Under the pieces are notes generated by a model. It did no database searches. It had not been told where the DNA came from and saw only the letters and a program-made list of their open reading frames with translations. Shown here piece after piece: positions 1-11,866 of a stretch of DNA of 64,000 bases (positions within the stretch are counted from its first letter, which is position 1; each line of letters begins with the position of its first letter). Position numbers and translations under genes: made by a program. The stretch covers positions 473,839,037 through 473,903,036 of the forward strand of contig NC_057800.1 in the NCBI RefSeq assembly GCF_018294505.1, given 5' to 3'. Source of the stretch: Triticum aestivum (taxonomy: Eukaryota; Streptophyta; Magnoliopsida; Poales; Poaceae).

Positions 1-1735
1 ATATGCCCTAGAGGCAATAATAAAGTTATTATTTATTTCCTTATATCATGATAAAAGTTTATTATTCATGCTAGAATTGTATTAACCGGAAACATAATAC
101 ATGTGTGAATACATAGACAAATAGAGTGTCACTAGTATGCCTCTACTTGACTAGCTCATTAATCAAAGATGGTTATGTTTCCTAACCATGGACAAAGAGT
201 TGTCATTTGATTAACGGGATCACATCATTAGTTGAATGATCTGATTGACATGACCCATTCCATCAGCTTAGCACCCGATCGTTTAGTATGTTGCTATTGC
301 TTTCTTCATGACTTATACATGCTCCTATGACTATGAGATTATTCAACTCCCGTTTGCCGGAGGAACACTTTGTGTGCTACCAAACGTCACATCGTAACTG
401 GGTGATTATAAAGGAGCTCTACAGGTGTCTCCAAAGGTACATGTTGGGTTGGCGTATTTCGAGATTAGGATTTGTCACTCCGATTGTCGGAGAGGTATCT
501 CTGGGCCCTCTCGGTAATGCACATCACTGAAGCCTTGCAAGCATTGCAACTAATGAGTTAGTTGCGGGATGATGTATTACGGAATGAGGAAAGAGACTTG
601 CCGGTAATGAGATTGAACTAGGTATGGGATACCGACGATCGAATCTCGGGCAAGTAACATACCGATGACAAAGGGAACAGTGTATGTTGTTATGCGGTCT
701 GACCGATAAAAGATCTTCGTAGAATATGTAGGAGCCAATATGAGCATCCAGGTTCCCCTATTGCTTATTGACCGGAGACGTGTCTCGGTCATGTCTACAT
801 TGTTCTCGAACCCATAGGGTCCGCACGCTTAAGGTTACGATGACAGTTATATTATGAGTTTATGCATTTTGATGTACCGAATTTTGTTCGGAGTCCCGGA
901 TGTGATCACGGACATGACGAGGAGTCTCGAAATGGTCGAGACATAAAGATTGATATATTGGAAGCCTATGTTTGGATATCGGAAGTGTTCCGGGTGAAAT
1001 CGGGATTTTACCGGAGTACCGGGAGGTTACCGGAACCCCCCGGGAGGTATATGGGCCTTAGTGGGCCTTAGTGGAAGAGAGGAGAGGTGGACAGAGATGG
1101 GCCGCGCGCCCCTCCCCCCCTTGTTCCGAATAGGACAAGGAGAGGGGGCCGGCCCCCCTTCCTCCTCTCTCTCTCCTCTTTTCCCCCTCCGCGAATCCTA
1201 TTCCAACTAGGAAAGGGGGGAGGGAGTCCTACTCCCGGAGGGAGTAGGACTCCTCCTGGCGCGCCTCCTCTTGGCCGGCCGCCCCCCCCCCCCTTTGAGC
1301 CTTTATATACGGAGGCTAGGGGCACCCCTAGAGACACAAGTTGATCCACGTGATCATATTCTTAGCCGTGTGCGGTGCCCCCTTCCACCATAGTCCTCGA
1401 TAATATTGTAGCGGTGCTTAGGCGAAGCCCTGCGACGGTAGAACATCAAGATCGTCACCACGCCGTCGTGCTGACGAAACTCTTCCCCGACACTTTGCTG
1501 GATCGGAGTCCGGGGATCGTCATCGAGATGAACGTGTGCTAGAACTCGGAGGTGCCGTAGTTTCGGTACTTGATCGGTCGGGCCGTGGAGACGTACGACT
1601 ACATCAACCAAGTTAATGCTTCCGTTGTCGATCTACAAGGGTACGTAGATCACACTCTCCCCCTCTCGTTGCTATGCATCACCATGATCTTGCGTGTGCG
1701 TAGAATTTTTTTTGAAATTACTACGAAACCCAACA
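1..1735 (+). repeat. 5' LTR of the first Angela-like element
   Basis: This is a long terminal repeat starting ATGCCCTAGAGGCAATAAT just inside the window and ending CAACA, directly before a tRNA-Met-type primer-binding site. A second full LTR of the same family lies at 38687-40419 (1733 bp) and aligns throughout, which fixes both ends. The GC-rich stretch at 1080-1290 and the TATA-like box near 1302 are family features. The stop-free frames across the GC-rich part are not genes. Confidence 0.92.
1302..1309 (+). promoter_or_regulatory. TATA-like box of the LTR promoter
   Basis: TTTATATA follows the GC-rich stretch and sits about 430 bp before the LTR end. The second Angela LTR has the same box at the matching position (39987-39994). 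BARE-type LTRs are known to start transcription downstream of such a box; activity here is inferred. Confidence 0.55.
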
Positions 1736-1736
1736 G

Positions 1737-1752
1737 TGGCATCCGAGCCTAG
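1737..1752 (+). other. Primer-binding site (tRNA-Met type)
   Basis: TGGCATCCGAGCCTAG lies one base after the LTR end and is a mutated form of the Copia site TGGTATCAGAGC, complementary to initiator tRNA-Met. Its position confirms the LTR border. Confidence 0.8.
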
Positions 1753-2968
1753 GTTTTATGTGTTGATGTTATATGCACGAGTAGAACACAAGTGAGGTGT
1801 GGGCGATATAAGTCATACTGCTTACCAGCATGTCATACTTTGGTTCGGCGGTATTTTTGGACGAAGCGGCCCGGACCGACATTACGCGTACGCTTACGCG
1901 AGACCGGTTCTCCCGACGTGCTTTGCACAAAGGTGGCTAGCGGATGACAGTTTCTCCAACTTTAGTTGAACCGAGTGTGGCTACGCCCGGTCCTTGCGAA
2001 GGTTAAAACAACACCAACTTGACAAACTATCGTTGTGGTTTTGATGCGTAGGTAAGATTAGTTCTTGCTTAAGCCCATAGCAGCCACGCAAAACTTGCAA
2101 CAACAAAGTAGAGGACGTCTAACTTGTTTTTGCAGGGCATGTTGTGATGTGATATGGTCAAGACATGATGCTAAATTTTATTGTATGAGATGATCATGTT
2201 TTGTAACCGAGTTATCGGCAACTGGCAGGAGCCATATGGTTGTTGCTTTATTGTATGCAATGCAATCGCGCTGTAATGCTTTACTTTATCACTAAGCGGT
2301 AGCGATAGTCGTGGAAGCATGAGATTGGCGAGACGACAATGATGCTACGATGGAGATCAAGGTGTCGCGCCGGTGACGATGGTGATCACGACGGTGCTTC
2401 GAGGATGGAGATCACAAGCACAAGATGATGATGGCCATATCATATCACTTATATTTATTGCATGTGATGTTTATCTTTTATGCATCTTATCTTGCTTTGA
2501 TTGACGGTAGCATTATAAGATGATCTCTCACTAATTATCAAGAAGTGTTCTCCCTGAGTATGCACCATTGCGAAAGTTCTTCGTGCTGAGACACCACGTG
2601 ATGATCGGGTGTGATAGGCTCTACGTTCAAATAGAACGGGTGCAAAATAGTTGCACACGCAGAATACTCAGGTTATACTTGACGAGCCAAGCATATATAG
2701 ATATGGCCTCGGAACACGGAGATCGAAAGGTCAAGCGTGAATCATATAGTAGATATGATCAACATAGTGATTTTCACCAATGAAACTACTCCATCTCACG
2801 TGATGATCGGACATGGTTTAGTTGATTTGGATCACGTAATCACTTAGAGGATTAGAGGGATGTCTATCTAAGTGGGAGTTCTTTAAGTAATATGATTAAT
2901 TGAACCTAAATTTATCATGAACTTAGTACCTGATAGTATCTTGCTTATGTATGTTTGATTGTAGATAG
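1753..2968 (+). other. Untranslated leader of the Angela-like element
   Basis: No coding sequence is seen here. About 1.2 kb of leader separates the primer-binding site from the gag start. The same leader is present in the second copy (40433-41717), where a CACTA end interrupts it near the position equivalent to 2830. Confidence 0.75.
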
Positions 2969-3799
2969 ATGGCCCGTGCTGTTGTTCCGTTGAATTTTAA
3001 TGCGTTCCTTGAGAAAGCAAAGTTGAAAGATGATGGTAGCAATTACACGGACTGGGTCCGTAACTTGAGAATTATCCTCATTGCTGCACAGAAGAATTAC
3101 ATCCTGGAAGCACCGCTGGGTGCCAGGCCTGCTGCTGGAGCAACACCAGATGTTATGAACGTCTGGCAGAGCAAAGCTGATGACTACTCGATAGTTCAAT
3201 GTGCCATGCTTTATGGCTTAGAACCGGGACTTCAACGATGTTTTGAACGTCATGGGGCATATGAGATGTTCCAGGAGTTGAAGTTAATATTTCAAGCAAA
3301 TGCCCGGATTGAGAGATATGAAGTCTCCAATAAGTTCTATAGCTGCAAGATGGAGGAGAACAGTTCTGTCAGTGAGCATATACTCAAGATGTCTGGGTAT
3401 TGTAATCACTTGATTCAACTGGGAGTTAATCTTCTGGATGATAGCGTCATTGACAGAATTCTCCAATCACTTCCACCAAGCTACAAGAGCTTCGTGATGA
3501 ACTATAATATGCAAGGGATGAATAAGACTATTCCCGAGCTCTTCGCAATGCTGAAAGCTGCGGAGGTAGAAATCAAGGAGCATCAAGTGTTGATGGTCAA
3601 CAAGACCACTAGTTTCAAGAAAAAGGGCAAAGGGAAGAAGAAGGGGAACTTCAAGAAGAACAGCAAGCAAGTTGTGGCTCAAGAGAAGAAACCTAAGTCT
3701 GGACCTAAGCCTGAAACTGAGTGCTTCTACTGCAAGTAGACTGGTCACTGGAAGCGGAACTGCCCCAAGTATTTGGCGGATAAGAAGGATGGCAAGGTG
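2969..3799 (+). pseudogene. gag: gag of the Angela-like element, stop inside the zinc knuckle
   Basis: The product would be the nucleocapsid protein that packages element RNA. The start at 2969 opens a frame with the usual Copia gag (UBN2-like) body, then a lysine-rich stretch (about residues 210-245). The CX2CX4HX4C knuckle is encoded at 3722-3763 (Cys-Phe-Tyr-Cys ... Gly-His-Trp ... Asn-Cys). A TAG at 3737-3739 falls inside the knuckle and ends the frame after 256 codons. The same frame then stays open into protease, as expected for a single gag-pol polyprotein. The stop fits a C-to-T change. The boundary with pol is approximate. Confidence 0.88.
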
Positions 3800-6700
3800 A
3801 ACAAAGGTATATGTGATATACAAGTTATTGATGTGTACCTTACTAATGCTCGCAGTAGCACCTGGGTATTTGATACTGGTTCTGTTGCTAATATTTGCAA
3901 CTCGAAACAGGGACTACGGATTAAGCGAAGATTGGCTAAGGACGAGGTGATGATGCGCGTGGGAAACGGTTCCAAAGTCGATGTGATCGCAGTCGGCGTG
4001 CTACCTCTACATCTACCTTGGAGATTAATATTAGACCTAAATAATTGTTATTTGGTGCCAGCGTTAAGCATGAACATTATATCTGGATCTTTTCTGATGC
4101 GAGACAGTTATTCATTTAAATCAGAGAATAATGGTTGTTCTATTTATATGAGTAATATCTTTTATGGTCATGCACCCTTGAAGAATGGTCTATTCTTATT
4201 GAATCTCGATAGTAGTGACACACATATTCATAATGTTGAAGCCAAAAGATGCAGAGTTGATAATGATAGTGCAACTTATTTGTGGCACTGCCGTTTAGGT
4301 CATATCGGTCTAAAGCGCATGAAGAAACTCCATACTGATGGACTTTTGGAACCACTTGATTATGAATCACTTGGTACTTGCGAACCGTGCCTCATGGGCA
4401 AGATGACTAAAACGCCGTTCTCCGTTACTATGGAGAGAGCAACAGATTTGTTGGAAATCATACATACAGATGTATGTGGTCCGATGAATATTGAGGCTCG
4501 TGGCGGATATCGTTATTTTCTCACCTTCACAGATGACTTAAGCAGATATGGGTATATCTACTTAATGAAACATAAGTCTGAAACATTTGAAAAGTTCAAA
4601 GAATTTCAGAGTGAAGTTGAAAATCATCGTAACAAGAAAATAAAGTTTCTACGATCTGATCATGGAGGAGAATATTTGAGTTACGATTTTGGTGTACATT
4701 TGAAACAATGCGGAATAGTTTCGCAACTCACGCCACCCGGAACACCACAGCGTAATGGTGTGTCCGAACGTCGTAATCGTACTTTACTAGATATGGTGCG
4801 ATCTATGATGTCTCTTACTGATTTACCGCTATCGTTTTGGGGTTATGCTTTGGAGACGGCCGCATTCACGTTAAATAGGGCACCATCAAAACCCGTTGAG
4901 ACGACGCCTTATGAACTATGGTTTGGCAAGAAACCAAAGTTGTCGTTTCTGAAAGTTTGGGGCTGCGATGCTTATGTGAAAAAGCTTCAACCTGATAAGC
5001 TCGAACCCACATCGAAGAAATGTGTCTTCATAGGATATCCAAAGGAGACTATTGGATACACCTTCTATCACAGATCCGAAGGCAAGACTTTTGTTGCTAA
5101 GTTCGGAAACTTTCTGGAGAAGGAGTTTCTCTCGAAATAAGTGAGTGGGAGGAAAGTAGAACTTGACGAGGTAACTGTACCTGCTCCCTTATTGGAAAGT
5201 AGTGCATCACAGAAAACTGTTTCTGTGACACTTACACCAATTAGTGAGGAAGCTAATGATAATGATCATGAGACTTCAGAACAAGACACTACTGAACCTC
5301 GTAGATCAACCAGAGTGAGATCTGCAGCAGAGTGGTACGGTAATCCTGTTCTGGAAGTCATGCTACTAGATCATGATGAACCTACGAACTATGAAGAAGC
5401 GATGGTGAACCCAGATTCCGCAAAATGGCTTGAAGCCATGAAATCTGAGATGGGATCCATGTATGAGAACAAAGTGTGGACTTTGGTTGACTTGCCCAAT
5501 GATCGGCAAACAATTGAGAATAAATTGATCTACAAGAAGAAGACTGACGCCAACGGTAATATTACTGTCTACAAAGCTCGACTTGTCGCAAAAGGGTTTC
5601 GGCAAGTTCAAGGGATTGACTACGATGAGACCTTCTCACCCGTAGCGATGCTTAAGTCTGTCTGAATCATGTTAGCAATTGCCGCATTTTATGATTATGA
5701 AATTTGGCAGATGGATGTCAAAACTGCATTCCTGAATGGATTTCTGGAAGAAGAGTTGTATATGATGCAACCAGAGGGTTTTGTCGATCCAAAGGGAGCT
5801 AACAAAGTGTGCAAGCTCCAGCGATCCATTTATGGACTGGTGCAAGCCTCTCGGAGTTGGAATAAATGCTTTGATAGTGTGATCAAAGCATTTGGTTTTA
5901 TACAGACTTTCGGAGAAGCCTGTATTTACAAGAAAGTGAGTGGGAGCTCTGTAGCATTTCTGATATTATATGTGGATGACATATTACTGATTGAAAATGA
6001 TATAGAATTTCTGGATAGCATAAAGGGATACTTGAATAAGAGTTTTTTCAATGAAAGACCTCGGTGAAGCTGCTTACATATTAGGCATTAAGATCTATAG
6101 AGATAGATCAAGACGCTTAACTGGACTTTCACAAAGCACATACCTTGACAAAGTTTTGAAGAAGTTCAAAATGGATCAAGCAAAGAAAGGGTTCTTGCCT
6201 GTGTTACAAGGTGTGAAGTTGAGTCAGACTCAATGCCCGACCACTGCAGAAGATAGAGAGAAAATGAAAGATGTTCCCTATGCTTCAGCCATAGGCTCTA
6301 TCAGGTATGCAATGTTGTGTACCAGACCTGATGTGTGCCTTGCTATAAGTCTAGCAGGGAGGTACCATAGTAATCCAGGAGTGGATCACTGGACAACGGT
6401 CAAGAACATCCTGAAGTACCTGAAAAGGACTAAGGATATGTTTCTCATATATGGAGGTGACAAAGAGCTCATCGTAAACGGTTACGTTGATGCAAGCTTT
6501 GACACTGATCCGGACGATTCTAAATCGCAAACCGGATACGTGTTTACATTAAACGGTGGAGCTGTCAGTTGGTGCAGTTCTAAACAAAGCATCGTGGCGG
6601 GATCTACATGTGAAGCGGAGTACATAGCTGCTTCGGAAGCAGCAAACGAAGGAGTCTGGATGAAGGAGTTCATATCCGATCTAGGTGTCATACCTAGTGC

Positions 6701-6842
6701 ATCGGGTCCAATGAAAATCTTTTGTGACAATACTGGTGCAATTGCCTTGGCTAAGGAATCCAGATTTCACAAAAGAACCAAGCACATCAAAAGACGCTTC
6801 AATTCCATCCGGGATCTAGTCCAGGTGGGAGAAAAGCATAGA
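3800..6842 (+). pseudogene. pol: pol of the Angela-like element (protease, integrase, RT, RNase H), broken
   Basis: The Copia order is visible. The aspartic protease Asp-Thr-Gly-Ser is at about 3872. The pre-integrase zinc finger has Trp-His at 4282 and a Cys-X2-Cys pair at 4379-4390. The integrase core has its first Asp at 4469. The RT catalytic Tyr-Val-Asp-Asp is at 5969-5980, and RNase H has Asp-Ala-Ser near 6485. In-frame stops are TAA at 5138-5140 and TGA at 5663-5665. A one-base frameshift lies in the T run at about 6044-6050. Homology stops at 6842 near the end of RNase H, where foreign sequence begins. No active enzyme is expected. Confidence 0.9.
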
Positions 6843-6845
6843 TAG

Positions 6846-7580
6846 CTAGAGGAGGTTCTTAGGCATTCTTGTCCATCCACTTGGGAAAAGAAGATAAAGC
6901 CAAACAATCAAAACAACAAGTGGATGTCCTCGAATGAGTAAAATATGCAATCCAGCATGCTCACACAATAAGATGGCAAATGAAATATGTGACAAGACAT
7001 GCACAACCAATACTAGCATCTATCAAGCAATTTGCGATGACTAGGTCATCTATATATGAGTATATTGACTTAGGAGTCAAGTGAGAACACTTGATCATAG
7101 GTCATACTCATCGTTTAAGCCCAAGTGGGGTTACCACTTTCACATAAAGCATTGTTGTGTTCACATCTTTAGAGTTGCTTTAGCTCAAGTCTTAGAGTAA
7201 AGCTCCCCCTAGATGTGATATCCCTCCTAAGAGGGATGAACTAACCTTGGGTTTTGTCGATGATGACTTCATGTAGATGTTGAAGATGTGGATGCTCAAT
7301 GTTGATGTAGATCTCTTGGAGCTATCCATTTGAGTGAATTGCACTTTCAATACCTACATGGGTTAGTCCCACAAGGAACAAGCAAGGATATCCATAGACA
7401 TAGAGTGATGCACACAAAAGATGATGTCCATGAAAACTTTTAGGTCACCTTGTCCCTTGTCTTACCAACAAGAGGGTTTGTGACTCCTTGAACTAGTGCA
7501 AGATGTGGAAGTTGATTGCACTTGTTCTTGCCAGAATGATAAGAGTGAAGTATGTTGGCGGAGTCACCCTCAAGAACTCT
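6846..7580 (-). other. Non-coding 3' part of the Sirevirus-like element
   Basis: No coding frame is seen. On the minus strand the stretch just after gag includes CTAGGGGGAGCTTTACTC (around 7195-7212), which resembles purine-rich sequence usually found near the 3' end of Sireviruses. Pol therefore seems to be absent between gag and the 3' region. The left edge is a deletion junction with Angela pol. Confidence 0.5.
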
Positions 7581-8582
7581 CTAGTTCTTCTTCTTTTGGA
7601 TCCACACCATCTTGATGGGAATCCTTGGAGTTGTAGTCGTACTTGATGAAGTGGAACTTGAAGTAGTCTTGGGAATCCACTTGACTAAGGTCTTTGGAGC
7701 TTCTTCAAATGCATCGATTTCCTCTTGAAGTTTGTCCTTGCCTTTTTGCTCGTAGTCTTGTGGTGGAAGATCATCTTGAGCTTGTGTCCCCTTGAAAGAA
7801 GCATACTTCTCTTGTTGAGGGACAAACTTTGTCTTGGGGTATTGATCTTCTTCCCACTCAACTCCATTGGCATTGAACTTTCGTTCAAAACCAACACCTT
7901 GATTCTTCCGGTGCATTCCTTGCTTGCGCACAATTTCCTCGAATTGCTTACTCCCGGCAAGGCTTTTGTACACTCCTTTCTCTATAATTCCCTTCAATAA
8001 GCTATTTTCTTGCTCAAGTGTAACTCGGCTAAGAGAATCATTAGTGGAATCAAGAGAACTAGAAGCAACAATATTGGATTTAGCATGATCATTGTTACTA
8101 CTAGAGGAAGAATCTTTCTTGTTAGACTTGACTTGAGGCATGTAAGTGGATAAGAGTAAACGCTTGGCAATGTAAGAAGAACTTTTCTTGCGGAGATCAT
8201 CATTGATTGCTTTTAAGAACCCATGCTCTTGCTCAAGATTGAGCTTTTCAAAGCATAATTTCTCATGAGCTCTTAAAAGTTCTTGATGATCTTCGAAGAT
8301 AGTGTCATGAGCTAACTTAAGAGTTTTTAGTTCTTTAGTTAGAGCCTCAATCTTATCCTTATCATTGTCATTCGTTTTGTCTTGATTAGCATGTTTAATT
8401 GACACTTCATCATAGTATTCATCACTAGAGTTGTCAACAAGCAAATCATCACCTAACAAATCATCTTCATCACTATTGAAATCAACATACTCGGGGTGTG
8501 TTACCGTAGGACCTTTGGCCATGAAGCATCTTCCAATTCCCTCATTTGGTGAGTCAAATATGTCGTAGGAGTTGGTTGACAC
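7581..8582 (-). pseudogene. gag: C-terminal half of a Sirevirus-like gag (coiled coil)
   Basis: The open frame of 333 codons is acidic, with a Ser/Asn-rich centre. Heptad-like stretches of Glu, Leu and Lys at about residues 78-135 suggest a coiled coil. Long coiled-coil gags are known in the Sirevirus lineage. It lies downstream of the gag N-terminal part in the same direction but in another frame, so the two are separated by a stop and a shift. The frame ends at 7581 without running into a protease Asp-Thr/Ser-Gly motif, so this copy encodes no pol. Confidence 0.7.
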
Positions 8583-8863
8583 AAGTGCTAGACCGGCAAC
8601 ACCTTCATCTTGAGTATCTTCGGAGCCGGAGTTATAACTTCTCTCGGAGTGGCTGTTGGAGTCGGAGCCGGATACCCATTCACCAACATGAGCTTGATGT
8701 CTTCGTCTTGTGTAGCTCCTTGATGATTTTCCTTCCTTTCCGAATCCTTGCTTCTCCGTGAGTATCTTCGTTCATAACCATCATCTCTACTCCTTCTCTC
8801 TCTTGGTGGTGATCCTTTGCTTCTTCTTTTTGGAGAATCTTCTCTTCTCTTGTAGGGAGCCGT

Positions 8864-9736
8864 ACACTCATTGGAATAGTGTCTGGGTCTTCCACAATTG
8901 TAACAGTTTCACTCTCGACTAGAAGATCTTTTGTCATTGTAGGACCTTGACTTGGAGCTTCTATCTTTGCTTCTACTCTTGTAGAACTTGTTGAAGTTCT
9001 TCACCATTAAGCTCAATTCTTCATTGAAGTCTTGTTTCTCACTTGATGATGTAGGGGCTTCACATGAGGATTTATAGGCACCACTTGATTTGTTGTGAAG
9101 TTCCTCTTTATCCTTAAGTGACATCTCATGAGCAACAATTCTTCCAATCACCTCCGTTGGCTTGAGATCTTTGTAATTGGGCATGATTTGGATCAATGTG
9201 CATACGGTATCATATTTTCCATCCAAGGCTCTTAGAATCTTCTTGATGATGAATTTGTTGGTCATCTCTTCACTTCCTAAGCCGGCAATCTCATTTGTGA
9301 TGAGAGCAAGCCTAGAGTACATTTCGGCGACACCTTCACCATCCTTCATCTTGAACTTATCAAGTTGGCTTTGAAGCACATCCAACTTGGATTCCTTGAC
9401 AGAGTCGGCACCTTCGTGCATATCAATCAAAGTGTCCCAAATTTCCTTTGCATTCTCAAGGCGGCTGATTTTGTGGAATTCTTCGGGGCACAATCCGTTG
9501 AAGAGAATATCACAAGCTTGAGCATTGTATTGCGACATCTTCAACTCATCCACGGTAGCTTCACGGTTCGGTTCTCTCCCATCAAAGAAGTCACCTTGCA
9601 AACCAACACACACAATAGCCCAAACGGCAGGGTTATGTCCAAGAATATGCATCTTCATTTTATGCTTCCAACTAGCAAAATTAGTACCATCAAAGTAAGG
9701 ACCTCTACGGTGATAATTTCCCTCGCTAGACGCCAT
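8864..9736 (-). pseudogene. gag: N-terminal half of a Sirevirus-like gag with zinc knuckle
   Basis: The start at 9736 opens 275 codons of UBN2-type Copia gag (Phe-Asp-Gly-Thr-Asn-Phe-x-x-Trp-Lys near the N-terminus). It ends in a Ser/Arg/Lys-rich tail. A TGA at 8909-8911 stops it immediately before a CX2CX4HX4C zinc knuckle encoded at 8905-8864 in the same frame. The start lies 83 bp after the LTR and close to the primer-binding site, as usual. Role by family: RNA binding and particle formation. It is inactive here because of the stop. Confidence 0.82.
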
Positions 9737-9801
9737 ACTCTCCTAGGTTGTGAAACCAAGGCTATGACCACCAAAAGCTATGGAGATCAAGCAAATGGAG
9801 A

Positions 9802-9818
9802 CCAAAGCTCTGATACCA
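9802..9818 (-). other. Primer-binding site of the Sirevirus-like element
   Basis: On the minus strand this reads TGGTATCAGAGCTTTGG, a textbook match to initiator tRNA-Met, two bases after the LTR end at 9821. It sets the direction and the LTR border. Confidence 0.88.
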
Positions 9819-9820
9819 CT

Positions 9821-11569
9821 TGTAGGATCGAAAGTATGTCTAGAGGGGGGGTGATTAGACTACTTGACCAAATAAAAGCTTAACCTTTTCCCAATTTTAG
9901 TTCTTGGCAGATTTTAGCTAATTTAGGACAAGTCAAGCAATCATCACATAATTCAAGCAAGCATGCAAAGAGTATATAGGCAGCGGAAAGTAAAGCATGC
10001 AACTTGCAAGAATGTAAAGGGAAGGGTTTGGAGAATTCAAACGCTATTGGAGACATAGATGTTTTTCTCGTGGTTCGGATAGGTGGTGCTATCCTACATC
10101 CACGTTGATGGAGACTTCAACCCACGAAGGGTAATGGTTGCGCGAGTCCACACAGGGCTCCACCCAAGGGCAACGGTTGCGTGAGTCCACATAGGGCTCC
10201 ACCCACGAAGGGTCCACGAAGAAGCAACCACCCACAAAGGGTCCACGAAGAAGCAACCTTGTCTATCCCGCCATGGCCATCGCCCACACAGGACTTGCCT
10301 CACTAGCGGTAGATCTTCACGAAGTAGGCGATCTCCTTGCCCTTACAAACTCCTTGGTTCAACTCCACAATCTTGTCGGAGGCTCCCAAGTGACACCTAG
10401 CCAATCTAGGAGACACCACTCTCCAAGAAGTAACAAATGGTGTGTCGGTAATGAACTCCTTGCTCTTGTGCTTCAAATGATAGTCTCCCCAACACTCAAC
10501 TCTCTCTCATAGGATTTGGATTTGTTGGAAAGAGGATTTGAGTGGAAAGCAACTTGGGAAGGCTAGAGATCAAGATTCATATGGTAGGAATGGAATGTCT
10601 TGATCTCAACACATGAGTAGGTGGTTCTCTCTCAGAACATATGAGTTGGAATGGTGTGTGTGTTCTGGTGGCTCTCTCACTTAATGAGAAGAAGGTGGAG
10701 GGGTATATATAGCCTCCACACAAAATCCAACCGTTACATAGTTTTCCAATCTCGGTGGGACCGAATCAATAAACTCGGTCAGACCGAAAATGTAAACCTA
10801 GTGACCGTTAGTGATTTTCGGTGGGACTGACATGCAACTCGGTAGGACTGATATGGTTAAGGTCTGGGCATAACGTAATCTCGGTGAGACCGATTACACA
10901 AACTGGGTGAGACCGAATTTGGTAATTAGCTAACCAGAGAGTTGGTCAGGCAAACTCGGTGGGACCGATTTGCTCTTTCGGTGAGACCGAAAAGTTACAA
11001 AGGGGAAACACTGAGTTTACATTGCAATCTCGGTGGGACCGATTCGCTCTTTCGGTGGGACCAAAAAGTTACGAAAGGGAAACAGAGAGTTTGCAACCCC
11101 ATCTCGGTGAGACCGAGATCCCTATCGGTAGGACCGAATTGCTAGGGTTTGGCAGTGGCTAATGACAAGTGAAACTCGGTGGCGCCGGATAGGAAGAATC
11201 GGTAGGACCGAGTTTGGCTTAGGGTTTAGGTCATATGTGGATATGGGAAAGTAGTTGAGGGTTTTGGAGCATATCACTAAGCACATGAAGCAAGAGGCTC
11301 ATTAAGCAACACCTCATCCCTCCTTGATAGTATTGGCTTTTCCTAAAGACTCAATGTGATCTTGGATCACTAAAATATAAAATGAAGAGTCTTGAGCTTT
11401 TGAGCTTGAGCCAATCCTTTGTCCTTAGCATTTTGAGGGTTCCACTTTCACATCCATGCCATGCCAATCATTGAGCTTTCCTGAAATAATCATCTTGGAA
11501 TAGTATTAGCTCAATGAGCTATATGTCGTTATGAATTACCAAAATCACCTAGGGATAGTTGCACTTTCA
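9821..11569 (-). repeat. 5' LTR of the Sirevirus-like element (1749 bp)
   Basis: On the minus strand it starts TGAAAGTGCAACTATCCC and ends CTTTCGATCCTACA. It is followed by the primer-binding site on one side and abuts Angela LTR sequence on the other. It contains a striking array of short palindromes (10752-11211). Confidence 0.85.
10752..11211. repeat. Array of 14 palindromes TCGGTNNNACCGA in seven paired units
   Basis: Copies (13 bp each, some degenerate) start at 10752, 10775, 10818, 10839, 10881, 10904, 10956, 10978, 11030, 11052, 11104, 11125, 11176 and 11199. They come in pairs about 22 bp apart, and the pairs recur every 63-75 bp. Each copy can form a 5-bp stem with a 3-base loop. 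Maize Sirevirus LTRs are known to hold conserved palindromic repeats, and this fits that habit with another sequence. Confidence 0.9.
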
Positions 11570-11866
11570 GTAGAACATCAAGATCGTCACCACACCGTCG
11601 TGCTGACGGAACTCTTCCCCGACACTTTGCTGGATCGGAGTCCGGGAATCGTCATCGAGCTGAACGTGTGCTAGAACTCGGAGGTGCCGTAGTTTCGGTA
11701 CTTGATCGGTCGGGCCGTGGAGACGTACAACTACATGAACCAAGTTAACGCTTCCGTTATCGATCTACAAGGGTACGTAGATCACACTCTCCCCCTCTCG
11801 TTGCTATGCATCACCATGATCTTGCGTGTGCGTAGAATTTTTTTGAAATTACTACGAAACCCAATA
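11570..11866 (+). repeat. 3' LTR remnant of the first Angela-like element
   Basis: It matches 1438-1735 of the 5' LTR with few differences and ends CCCAATA where the other LTR ends CCCAACA. It is cut on the left by the Sirevirus-like insertion. The following GACTG may be the element's target duplication, but the partner copy is outside the window. Confidence 0.9.

Larger units (their letters stand above)
6846..11569 (-). mobile_element. Sirevirus-like (SIRE/Maximus-type) Copia element, gag-only, one end missing
   Basis: Read on the minus strand, it has a 5' LTR (11569-9821), a primer-binding site, a two-part gag with zinc knuckle and coiled coil (9736-7581), then about 735 bp of non-coding DNA that stops abruptly at 6846. 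No protease, integrase, RT or second LTR is present. The LTR opens TGAAAGTGCAAC and closes GATCCTACA. Its right edge abuts Angela 3' LTR sequence, so it landed inside that LTR at LTR base 1437/1438. A later deletion then removed its left end together with the neighbouring Angela pol and LTR. The family name is tentative; its Copia nature is firm. Confidence 0.8.
1..11866 (+). mobile_element. Angela/BARE/WIS-like Copia retrotransposon, 3' half lost
   Basis: The order is 5' LTR (1-1735), primer-binding site, leader, gag-pol frame (2969-6842), and a 297-bp piece of the 3' LTR (11570-11866) that matches LTR bases 1438-1735. The RNase H end, the polypurine tract and the first ~1437 bases of the 3' LTR are missing; a minus-strand element fills their place (6846-11569). 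The first ~8 LTR bases lie outside the window. The LTR start, its end (CCCAACA) and the pol order protease-integrase-RT-RNase H are those of the Triticeae Angela/BARE/WIS group. The frame carries three stops and one frameshift, so the element cannot move itself. It abuts an exonuclease gene fragment at 11867 and probably inserted into that gene. Confidence 0.9.

Noticed and set aside
1068..1349. Long open frames on both strands over a GC-rich LTR stretch
   Set aside because: Pro/Gly/Arg low-complexity translation inside an LTR; both strands open because of base composition.
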